Below, in pieces: positions 1-5,517 of a DNA stretch of 7,114 nucleotides (positions are counted from its first letter, which is position 1; each line of letters begins with the position of its first letter). Source of the DNA: Bacteroidetes bacterium UBA5543 (GTDB lineage: Bacteria > Bacteroidota > Bacteroidia > Chitinophagales > Chitinophagaceae); the NCBI GenBank assembly GCA_002423665.1, contig DINJ01000189.1, positions 14,443-21,556 on the forward strand. The letters run 5' to 3'. The notes under the pieces were generated by a model. It ran no database searches, had not been told where the DNA came from, and saw only the letters and a list, made by a program, of their open reading frames with translations. Made by a program: the position numbers and the translations under genes.

Positions 1-1166
1 AATTGTTTGTTTTGACTAACAATTGCCGCAGCTGTGTATTGCGCAATCATGAATCCGCTGTTCAATCCCGCATCAGGTGCCAGGAATGGCGGCAAGCCTC
101 TTTGCCCGCTTACCAGCAGGTAGGTGCGGCGTTCAGATATATTTGCCAACTCGGACATAGCTATTGCCAGGAAGTCTAAATGAAGCGCCAGTGGCTGCCC
201 GTGGAAGTTGCCACCGCTGATGATTTCATCCTCATCGTGGAAGACGATGGGGTTATCCGTTACAGAATTGATTTCGGTTTCTATCACATTGGTAACGGTA
301 TCAATTACATCGCGCGTAGCGCCATGCACCTGCGGCATACAGCGGAATGAATAAGGGTCCTGTACCTGTTTTTTGGGTACAGCCTGTATATCGCTGCCGT
401 TCAGCAGTTCCATTAGTTGTTGTGCCGTAGTTATCTGTCCTTTGTGCGGGCGTACCCTGTGTATGGGGTGTTTGAACGGGTCGCTTTTGGAATGATAAGC
501 ATCTGTTGAAATTGCGCCGATAACATTCGCCCAGCGGTATAACCTTTCTGCAGCCATCAACGACCATGTGCCGTAGCTGCTCATAAACTGGGTACCGTTC
601 AGTAGCGCCAATCCTTCTTTTGCAGCCAATGGAATTGGTTCCATTTCCAGTTCTTTCAGCACATCAGCACTTTCGCGCACTTTACCATTGTAGCGTACCT
701 TGCCCATGCCAAATATCGGCAGGCTGAGGTGTGCCAGTGGTGCCAGGTCGCCTGAAGCGCCTAATGAACCTAACTGATACACTACAGGATAGATACCCAT
801 ATTGTAAAAGTCAACCAAGCGTTGCACCACTTCGGTACGTACACCGCTATAACCCTGGCTGAGGCCATGTGCTTTGAGCAACAACATCAGTTTCACTACA
901 TCTTCTGGTACCTCATCGCCCATACCGCAGGCATGCGAGCAAACCAGGTTTTCCTGAAGCTGGGAAAGCTGGTCGTCGCTGATGCGCACATCGCACAAAG
1001 AACCAAACCCGGTATTAATACCATAATGAGTTTCGCCCTTTTGCAGTTTCTTCTCCAGATAATTGCGGTTGTCTAATATGCGGCCAATGGCAGCGCCTGA
1101 AAGGTTAATAGGTTTCGCACCCAGCGATTGCAGGTACTCAATAGATATATGATGAGGTAACTCCAT
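1..1166 (-). CDS. hutH: Histidine ammonia-lyase (MIO-dependent aromatic amino acid lyase), 3' end outside window
   Basis: Translating the minus strand from the ATG at 1166 gives 388 residues, open at the window edge; family members are about 500 residues, so roughly the last quarter is missing. The enzyme removes ammonia from L-histidine to give urocanate, the first step of cytosolic histidine degradation. Visible hallmarks are YGINTGFG (residues 48-55), SHACG (77-81, the His typical of histidine or tyrosine lyases), GSLGASGDLAPLAHL (133-147) whose Ala137-Ser138-Gly139 form the MIO cofactor, QDPYSFR (269-275), SVTDNP (301-306), GGNFHGQPLAL (318-328), SERRTY (344-349) and GLNSGFMIAQYTAA (367-380). 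The last block is HutH-like and unlike known Flavobacterium tyrosine lyases. The gene starts 26 bases after the thioredoxin-fold gene, so it is probably co-transcribed. A small hairpin (TGCAG/CTGCA, 1168-1186) lies just before the start. No other hut genes are visible. The MIO-lyase family is certain; histidine specificity is likely but rests partly on residues outside the window. Confidence 0.88.
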   Translation of the reverse strand, partial: MELPHHISIEYLQSLGAKPINLSGAAIGRILDNRNYLEKKLQKGETHYGINTGFGSLCDVRISDDQLSQLQENLVCSHACGMGDEVPEDVVKLMLLLKAHGLSQGYSGVRTEVVQRLVDFYNMGIYPVVYQLGSLGASGDLAPLAHLSLPIFGMGKVRYNGKVRESADVLKELEMEPIPLAAKEGLALLNGTQFMSSYGTWSLMAAERLYRWANVIGAISTDAYHSKSDPFKHPIHRVRPHKGQITTAQQLMELLNGSDIQAVPKKQVQDPYSFRCMPQVHGATRDVIDTVTNVIETEINSVTDNPIVFHDEDEIISGGNFHGQPLALHLDFLAIAMSELANISERRTYLLVSGQRGLPPFLAPDAGLNSGFMIAQYTAAAIVSQNKQ

Positions 1167-1192
1167 GTGCAGATTTTGAGCCTGCAAATTAC

Positions 1193-1708
1193 TTATTCGG
1201 CTGCAAAATCCTTAATGATAGCCGAAAGGTCTGCCTCAACGCTCTTTCTTACAGTTTCTGTGATGCGCCCCACCTCTTTACCACCTGAAAGGACGATGAT
1301 GGTAGGCACATATGGTACTTTGTATTCTTCGTGTGCAGTACCCTTGCCTTTCTTCTCCCTGTCCAGCCCGTATAGTGTAAAGGTTTGTATAGGGTATCCT
1401 GTGGCATCCAATACTTTATACAGTTTAGGAATAAGGTTATGAGAATCCTCGCACCAGGTACCCATGAATACCACCAACTGATATTTATTCAGCTCAGCTT
1501 TCAGGTAACTGATATCTTCTGCATTGGGTTGGTATGTTTCAATACCGTCCGGCATCCATTTGAAAGATTCCTCTGCTTGCAGGTCTGTAAATGCAAACTG
1601 TCCTGTGAACACCAGTTCGTTCCTGCCGTTGATAGCCTTGTCAAATGTTCCTTGTGCCTGTGTATGCATGACTGTAAATATTGCCAGTGCCAGAAATAAG
1701 ATACGCAT
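1193..1708 (-). CDS. Secreted thioredoxin-fold protein with single-cysteine WCEDS motif
   Basis: The product has 171 residues. The N-terminus (MRILFLALAIFTVMHTQAQ) is a classic signal peptide with probable cleavage after about residue 18-19, and there is no lipobox cysteine, so a soluble periplasmic protein is expected. The thioredoxin fold is shown by a beta-strand running into FMGTWCEDS (81-89) and by VPYVPT (131-136), which holds the cis-proline Pro135. Cys86 is the only cysteine in the protein; the second active-site position of the usual CxxC is Ser89. The protein therefore cannot form an intramolecular disulfide and may act as a monothiol reductase, an isomerase-like factor or a binding protein. 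Such WCxDS or WCxDT proteins are, from memory, common in Bacteroidota and have no firm assigned role. It follows the merR-like gene by 6 bases and precedes hutH by 26 bases. Fold and export are well supported; the function is not known. Confidence 0.85.
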   Translation of the reverse strand: MRILFLALAIFTVMHTQAQGTFDKAINGRNELVFTGQFAFTDLQAEESFKWMPDGIETYQPNAEDISYLKAELNKYQLVVFMGTWCEDSHNLIPKLYKVLDATGYPIQTFTLYGLDREKKGKGTAHEEYKVPYVPTIIVLSGGKEVGRITETVRKSVEADLSAIIKDFAAE

Positions 1709-1714
1709 GGTGGA

Positions 1715-2281
1715 TTACTTAATGCTGTTTTTGAGTTGTACCAGCTTATTGCGCAGTTGCAGCAGCGAGTCTTTCAGGTCCACCGATTGTACGGACACTT
1801 TTTTGCTTTCTTTCAGCTTGCCTTTAGCGCCTGCAATGGTAAAACCTCTTTCTTTCGTCAGGTGGTAAATGGTACGTATTTCCTTTATCTGCTCGGGAGT
1901 GTACAACCTGTCCCCCTTGCGGGTGGTGCGTACTTTCAGCGCAAATTCATTGGTCCAGTAACGTATGTTGGAAGTTCTGACATTGAATATTTTGGCGACT
2001 TCGCCTATGGAATAGTATTTCTTGTCTCCCTCCCAATCGGTGAACTTATCATCAATGGGAGCTTCTACAACTTCTTCCTTTTTTTCAATTTTCTCTGCTT
2101 TCTTAGCGACAGGTGGGGGCGCGGCAATTACTTCTTCAACAACCTCTGCCACTGCTTCCTCCGCCTCTTTTTTCTCCGGTTTTTCCTTCTTAGCCTTGGG
2201 TGCAGATTTCTTCCTGCCCACAGCGTTAAGCTGCTCCGGCACTATCTCTTCTCCAAACAATGTCAGTATATGCGTACCCAT
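1715..2281 (-). CDS. MerR-family transcriptional regulator with long charged N-terminal region
   Basis: The product has 188 residues from the ATG at 2281; an in-frame TTG lies directly upstream at 2284, but the ATG is preferred. The DNA-binding domain spans about residues 89-157: KYYSIGEVAKIFNV (helix-turn-helix), then RTSNIRYW, a wing with RKGDRLYTPEQI, and an IYHLTKERGFTIAGAKGKLK segment typical of the Bacteroidota MerR group. A leucine-rich tail (about 168-188, LKDSLLQLRNKLVQLKNSI) looks like the short dimerisation helix. Residues about 22-78 are low-complexity Lys/Glu/Ala/Val/Pro sequence, probably disordered, preceded by a short hydrophobic and acidic stretch, LTLFGEEI. The protein has no cysteine, so classical metal or thiol sensing as in MerR, ZntR or SoxR is unlikely, and there is no C-terminal ligand domain. 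It is first in a likely operon with the thioredoxin-fold gene and hutH, and is divergent from mqnC. The target and signal are unknown; autoregulation at the shared intergenic region is a reasonable guess. Confidence 0.85.
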   Translation of the reverse strand: MGTHILTLFGEEIVPEQLNAVGRKKSAPKAKKEKPEKKEAEEAVAEVVEEVIAAPPPVAKKAEKIEKKEEVVEAPIDDKFTDWEGDKKYYSIGEVAKIFNVRTSNIRYWTNEFALKVRTTRKGDRLYTPEQIKEIRTIYHLTKERGFTIAGAKGKLKESKKVSVQSVDLKDSLLQLRNKLVQLKNSIK

Positions 2282-2287
2282 CAATTA

Positions 2288-2309
2288 CAAAGTAACAAAA
2301 TTAACCTAA
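2288..2309 (-). promoter_or_regulatory. Bacteroidota-type promoter for the merR-like operon
   Basis: Read on the minus strand, TAATTTTG (2303-2296) matches the Bacteroidota -7 consensus TAnnTTTG exactly. It is followed at once by a near match, TTACTTTG (2295-2288), which ends 6 bases before the ATG at 2281. I see no TTG-type -33 element at the expected spacing of about 19 bases. The first box sits inside the 14-base sequence TTAGGTTAATTTTG (2309-2296), which is repeated in inverted orientation before mqnC. Which of the two boxes is used cannot be decided from sequence. Confidence 0.55.
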
Positions 2310-2341
2310 TCATAATCCATGATGTTTAAAAATCTATAATG

Positions 2342-2355
2342 GCTGTATATGCAGC
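2342..2355. promoter_or_regulatory. Imperfect dyad, candidate operator at the centre of the divergent region
   Basis: GCTGTATATGCAGC reads the same on both strands at 12 of 14 positions, with GCTG/CAGC arms and an ATAT core. Its centre (2348.5) coincides with the midpoint (2348) between the two outward-facing copies of the 14-base promoter box. It lies about 37-38 bases upstream of each -7 box, a position typical of activator sites. The symmetry and placement are seen; binding by a regulator, for example the neighbouring MerR-like protein, is inference. Confidence 0.35.
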
Positions 2356-2386
2356 AATCGGATATAGGTATATAAGGCAAGGCTTT

Positions 2387-2400
2387 TTAGGTTAATTTTG
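2387..2400 (+). promoter_or_regulatory. Bacteroidota-type promoter for mqnC
   Basis: TTAGGTTAATTTTG contains TAATTTTG (2393-2400), an exact match to the Bacteroidota -7 consensus TAnnTTTG. Only seven bases separate it from the ATG at 2408. With initiation usually a few bases past this box, the transcript would start at or just before the start codon, giving a leaderless or nearly leaderless mRNA. No TTG-type -33 element is visible at the expected distance, which could mean the promoter needs an activator. Confidence 0.55.
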
Positions 2401-2407
2401 CAGGGTG

Positions 2408-3532
2408 ATGAAGTTAGCAGAATTATACAGCCGGGCTTTGCAATTTGATTCTCTCAGCATGGAAGAGGGGGTGTACCTGTTTCATAACGCCCCGCTTGCG
2501 GAATTGATGTTCGTTGCCAACGAGCTACGTAAGAAACAAGTGCCGCATGGTAAGGTTACCTGGATCATTGACCGCAATATGAACACCACCAATGTTTGTA
2601 TCGCCAACTGTAAGTTCTGCAACTTTTACCGCATACCCGGACACCCTGAATCGTACATCACAGATATAGAAACCTATAAAGAGAAGATTGAAGAAACCTT
2701 CCGCTATGGTGGTGAGCAACTGCTGTTGCAGGGTGGCCACCATCCTGAGCTGGGACTGGATTATTATACCACCCTCTTCAAGCAACTGAAAGAACTTTAT
2801 CCCGACCTGAAGCTGCACGCCTTAGGCCCGCCCGAGGTAGCGCATATCTGCAAGGTATCAGGTGTTAGTCATAGCGAAGCATTGACAGCACTTAAAGAAG
2901 CAGGTATGGACAGTATGCCCGGCCCCGGCGCCGAGATATTGAACGACCGTGTACGCCGGCTGATATCGAAGGGTAAATGCGGCGCGCAGGAATGGCTGGA
3001 TATCATGCATGAAGCGCATAAGGTAGGATTGACTACACCCGCCACTATGATGTTCGGCCATGTAGAAACGATAGAAGAGCGTTTTGAGCACCTGGTGAAG
3101 ATTCGCGAAGTGCAGGCTAAGAAACCGGAAGATGCCAAGGGCTTTATCGCTTTCATCCCCTGGACATTCCAGGATGTGGATACGCTGCTGAGGCGCATAC
3201 GTGGTACTAAAAACCTGACGACTGCCGAAGAGTATATACGTATGATAGCCATGAGCCGCATCATGCTGCCCAATGTGAAGAACATACAGGCATCGTGGCT
3301 GACGGTGGGTAAAGAAGTGGCTCAACTTTGTTTGCATGCGGGTGCCAACGATTTTGGTTCTATTATGATAGAAGAGAACGTAGTAAGCGCAGCGGGTGCG
3401 CCACACAGGTTTACCTACAAGGGCATACAGGACGCCATACGCCAGGCAGGCTTCGAACCGCAACTCCGCAACCAACAGTATGAGTTCAGGGAGATACCGG
3501 AAACCATAGAGGAGCAGGTGATTACTTATTAA
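2408..3532 (+). CDS. mqnC: Cyclic dehypoxanthinyl futalosine synthase (radical SAM, menaquinone futalosine pathway)
   Basis: The product has 374 residues from the ATG at 2408; an adjacent GTG at 2405 would add one residue. This cytosolic radical SAM enzyme converts dehypoxanthinyl futalosine to its cyclic form, a step of the alternative (futalosine) route to menaquinone. The radical SAM motif CxxxCxxC is seen as CIANCKFC (Cys64, 68, 71), preceded by RNMNTTNV and followed by LLLQGGHHPELGL, which matches MqnC's QGGxxP. Further family blocks are MDSMPGPGAEIL, TTPATMMFGHVETIEER, FIAFIPWTFQ and GANDFGSIMIEENVVSAAG. The IPWTFQ block fits MqnC, whereas the related aminofutalosine synthase MqnE has a PLAFHP-type sequence. 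Length is normal for the family. It is divergent from the merR-like operon and ends before an intrinsic terminator. No other mqn gene is in the window, so the pathway genes must be dispersed; many other Bacteroidota use the classical Men route instead. Confidence 0.92.
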   Translation: MKLAELYSRALQFDSLSMEEGVYLFHNAPLAELMFVANELRKKQVPHGKVTWIIDRNMNTTNVCIANCKFCNFYRIPGHPESYITDIETYKEKIEETFRYGGEQLLLQGGHHPELGLDYYTTLFKQLKELYPDLKLHALGPPEVAHICKVSGVSHSEALTALKEAGMDSMPGPGAEILNDRVRRLISKGKCGAQEWLDIMHEAHKVGLTTPATMMFGHVETIEERFEHLVKIREVQAKKPEDAKGFIAFIPWTFQDVDTLLRRIRGTKNLTTAEEYIRMIAMSRIMLPNVKNIQASWLTVGKEVAQLCLHAGANDFGSIMIEENVVSAAGAPHRFTYKGIQDAIRQAGFEPQLRNQQYEFREIPETIEEQVITY

Positions 3533-3556
3533 ATACAGAACAGAATTTATACATTT

Positions 3557-3586
3557 AGCCGTCCGCATATACCGGACGGCTTTTTT
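3557..3586 (+). terminator. Intrinsic terminator after mqnC, abutting the next start codon
   Basis: The arms GCCGTCCG (3558-3565) and CGGACGGC (3573-3580) form a perfect 8-bp GC-rich stem around a 7-base loop, extendable by an A-T pair, followed by six T residues (3581-3586). This is a textbook factor-independent terminator 25 bases after the mqnC stop. The T-run directly touches the ATG of the TauE/SafE gene at 3587. On the other strand the hairpin is not followed by a T-run, so it acts in the plus direction only. Confidence 0.88.
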
Positions 3587-4345
3587 ATGTTGTCACTCAT
3601 CCTGCTTTGCATATTCGCTTTTACTGCCGGCTTTGTTGACGCCGTAGCGGGCGGCGGCGGACTGATACAACTGCCCGCTATGTTCATACTCCAGCCGCAG
3701 CTATCGCTGGTGCAAACATTGGCCACTAACAAAACAGCATCTTTCTCTGGTACATCTGTTGCCGCTATACGTTATATCAGGCGGGTGGACATTGACTGGA
3801 AACACCTTTCACCCATTATCCTATCCGCACTGGTAGCATCATTTGCGGGCGCATTGCTGGTGAGCTTTATTCACAAGGAACAGTTCATGCCCTTTATTAT
3901 TAGTGCATTGGTGTTGGTACTTGCTTATACAATATTCAAGCGCGAACTGGGTATGCACCATAATGTAAAACCAATGTCGCAAACGAAGTACCTGGTATCA
4001 GCAATAGCAACAGGTGGTATACTGGGTTTGTACGAAGGGTTGATAGGACCTGGTACTGGCAGCTTCCTGTTGTTTGCGTTTATCACCTTATTCGGTTACG
4101 ATTTTCTGCACGCATCGGCTAATGCTAAAATCATCAATGTGGCTGCGAATATCGGTGCGCTCTTATTTTTTATTGCCAAGGGCTTTGTTGTATGGAGTAT
4201 TGCTATTCCTGTTGCCTTGTGCAATATGGCGGGTAACTATGCAGGTGCGCACGTGGCCATTAAAAAAGGCAGTGGTTTTATCCGGCTGTTTTTTATCCTC
4301 GTTTCAGTTGCTTTGATTATTAAGCTGGGGTACGACTATCTATAA
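3587..4345 (+). CDS. TauE/SafE-family integral membrane permease
   Basis: The product has 252 residues and is very hydrophobic, with about seven or eight membrane segments (for example 2-20, 76-95, 101-118, 135-152, 157-172, 183-198, 201-213, 230-247). It shows the two internal repeats of the TauE/SafE family: GFVDAVAGGGGLIQLPAM (15-32) and GLYEGLIGPGTGSFLLF (147-163). Members are inner-membrane carriers linked to export or uptake of sulfonates, sulfite, sulfoacetate or similar anions; the substrate here cannot be told. The ATG at 3587 is chosen because the first repeat follows at the normal distance, the next in-frame Met (residue 32) would remove it, and upstream in-frame sequence has no ATG, GTG or TTG back to the mqnC stop. 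The initiation region is a terminator hairpin with no Shine-Dalgarno site. The 3' end overlaps the convergent aminotransferase gene by 6 bases. Confidence 0.87.
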   Translation: MLSLILLCIFAFTAGFVDAVAGGGGLIQLPAMFILQPQLSLVQTLATNKTASFSGTSVAAIRYIRRVDIDWKHLSPIILSALVASFAGALLVSFIHKEQFMPFIISALVLVLAYTIFKRELGMHHNVKPMSQTKYLVSAIATGGILGLYEGLIGPGTGSFLLFAFITLFGYDFLHASANAKIINVAANIGALLFFIAKGFVVWSIAIPVALCNMAGNYAGAHVAIKKGSGFIRLFFILVSVALIIKLGYDYL

Positions 4346-5497
4346 GACCGGTGCCTTTAGTCCTGATAGCTTTTCAATAGCAGCCTTAATAGTTTCTTCT
4401 TTTTTGGCGAAGCAGAAGCGGATGATTTTATCATCCTGTTTGTTGCTGTAGAATACACTTACAGGTATAGTAGCTACGCCATACTCTTTCGTCAGCCATA
4501 TAGCAAACTCTGTATCGGGCATGTCGCTGATGTTGGCATATTGGGCGGTCTGGAAATAACTACCAGCAGCAGGTTGGTGTATAGTAAATGGTGTTTCTTT
4601 CAACAGCTCCAGGAAGTAATCCCTTTTCTGCTGCATCATGTTTTTTACATCGGGCAATGTGGGTTGCGATAAGTATTGCGCCAGTGCGTATTGTGCCGGT
4701 GTATTTACTGAGAAACACAAAAACTGGTGTATGCTGCGGAAGGCTTTTGTCAACTCAGGCGGGGCGATGACATAACCCATCTTCCAGCCTGTATTGTGAT
4801 ACACTTTTCCGAAAGAAAATATGGCAAAACTTCTTTGCCTCAGTTCTTCATGCTGCAAAACGGTGTAATGTTCTTTGCCGTCAAATACCAGTTGTTCATA
4901 CACTTCGTCAGACAACAGAATAATTTCCGTACCACGCAGTATTTCAGCCAACTTGTCCCAGTCTTCGCGCGTCCACATGGTACCGGTGGGGTTGTGCGGG
5001 GTATTGATGATGATGGCTTTTGTCTTTGCAGTTATCGCGTCCTTCACCCTGTTCCAGTCAACGGTGAATGCAGGTGCGGTAAGTGGCACAGGCACTACTA
5101 TTGCTCCGTTGATTTCTATATTGGGTATGTAACTATCATAAGCAGGCTCCAGCACTATTACCTCATCTCCTTTCTGCAATATGGATGTGAATGCTGTGTA
5201 TATACCATAGGTAGCGCCAGGCGTAACCGTAATTTCATTCGCGCCGTCAATGTCTGCATTATAACGTCGTTTAAAATCATTCGCTATCGCATCGCGCAGT
5301 ATCGGCAGCCCCGGCATGGGCGAATATTGATTGTACCCGTTCTGTACAGCTTCCGCAAGCAACACACCCAGCTTTTCATCTACCGGAAAATCAGGAAAAC
5401 CTTGCGACAGGTTGATGGCATTATGTTCGGTAGCTAATGCGCTCATTACCGTGAAGATGGTCGTTCCTTTAGCTGAATGTTTTTGCGGTAAGTTCAT
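4340..5497 (-). CDS. ybdL: YbdL-like PLP-dependent aminotransferase (methionine/aromatic aminotransferase)
   Basis: The product has 385 residues, a complete fold-type I class I/II aminotransferase. It would transfer the amino group of methionine (or of aromatic amino acids or kynurenine) to a 2-oxo acid in the cytosol. Visible blocks are INLSQGFPDFPVDEKL (28-43), NQYSPMPGLPILRDAIA (56-72), TPGATYGIYTA (92-102), EPAYDSYIPNIEINGA (117-132), NTPHNPTG (165-172, PLP-contacting Asn169), SDEVYEQL (196-203, Asp197 and Tyr200), SFGKVYHNTGWKMGY (228-242) with the Schiff-base Lys231, FSVNTPAQYALAQYL (262-276) and IIRFCFAKKEE (358-368) with Arg360 for the substrate carboxylate. The pattern closely follows E. 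coli YbdL as I remember it. Its ATG shares one base with the manC stop (TAATG), so translation is probably coupled; an AAAGGAG sequence (5517-5511) lies 13 bases upstream. Exact substrate is uncertain; the related kynurenine or glutamine transaminase K type is the main alternative. Confidence 0.88.
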   Translation of the reverse strand: MNLPQKHSAKGTTIFTVMSALATEHNAINLSQGFPDFPVDEKLGVLLAEAVQNGYNQYSPMPGLPILRDAIANDFKRRYNADIDGANEITVTPGATYGIYTAFTSILQKGDEVIVLEPAYDSYIPNIEINGAIVVPVPLTAPAFTVDWNRVKDAITAKTKAIIINTPHNPTGTMWTREDWDKLAEILRGTEIILLSDEVYEQLVFDGKEHYTVLQHEELRQRSFAIFSFGKVYHNTGWKMGYVIAPPELTKAFRSIHQFLCFSVNTPAQYALAQYLSQPTLPDVKNMMQQKRDYFLELLKETPFTIHQPAAGSYFQTAQYANISDMPDTEFAIWLTKEYGVATIPVSVFYSNKQDDKIIRFCFAKKEETIKAAIEKLSGLKAPVL

Positions 5498-5517
5498 TAC
5501 AGGTATTTATCTCCTTT
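5495..5517 (-). promoter_or_regulatory. TAATG stop-start overlap with upstream AAAGGAG, coupling manC to the aminotransferase
   Basis: On the minus strand the TAA of manC (5499-5497) and the ATG of the aminotransferase (5497-5495) share one A. An AAAGGAG sequence (5517-5511), complementary to the anti-Shine-Dalgarno end of 16S rRNA, lies 13 bases before the ATG, a little further than usual. Such overlaps normally let a terminating ribosome restart on the next gene, so both proteins should be made from one message. Confidence 0.6.

Noticed and set aside
1168..1186. Hairpin TGCAG/CTGCA just before the hutH start, considered as an attenuator or terminator
   Set aside because: The stem is only 5 bp with a 9-base loop and no T-run, too weak to support a regulatory call.
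1736..2329. Plus-strand open frame (197 codons) opposite the merR-like gene, rich in Phe and Leu and looking membrane-like
   Set aside because: The Phe/Leu runs are simply the complement of the Lys/Glu-rich tail of the MerR-like protein; the helix-turn-helix on the minus strand is decisive.
2858..3568. Long minus-strand open frame (236 codons) opposite mqnC
   Set aside because: It lies fully antisense to a gene with strong family motifs, has no recognisable motif itself, and its composition (many Cys, His, Tyr, Arg) is typical of a shadow frame.
3530..3589. mqnC and the TauE-like gene lie in the same frame, with only the mqnC TAA between them and 18 open codons
   Set aside because: With a one-in-three chance of matching frame and only 18 codons, this is expected by chance fairly often; the terminator between them and unrelated functions argue against stop-codon read-through fusion.
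4727..5437. Plus-strand open frame (236 codons) opposite the aminotransferase
   Set aside because: The aminotransferase shows all catalytic residues on the other strand; the plus frame has no motif and shadow-like composition.
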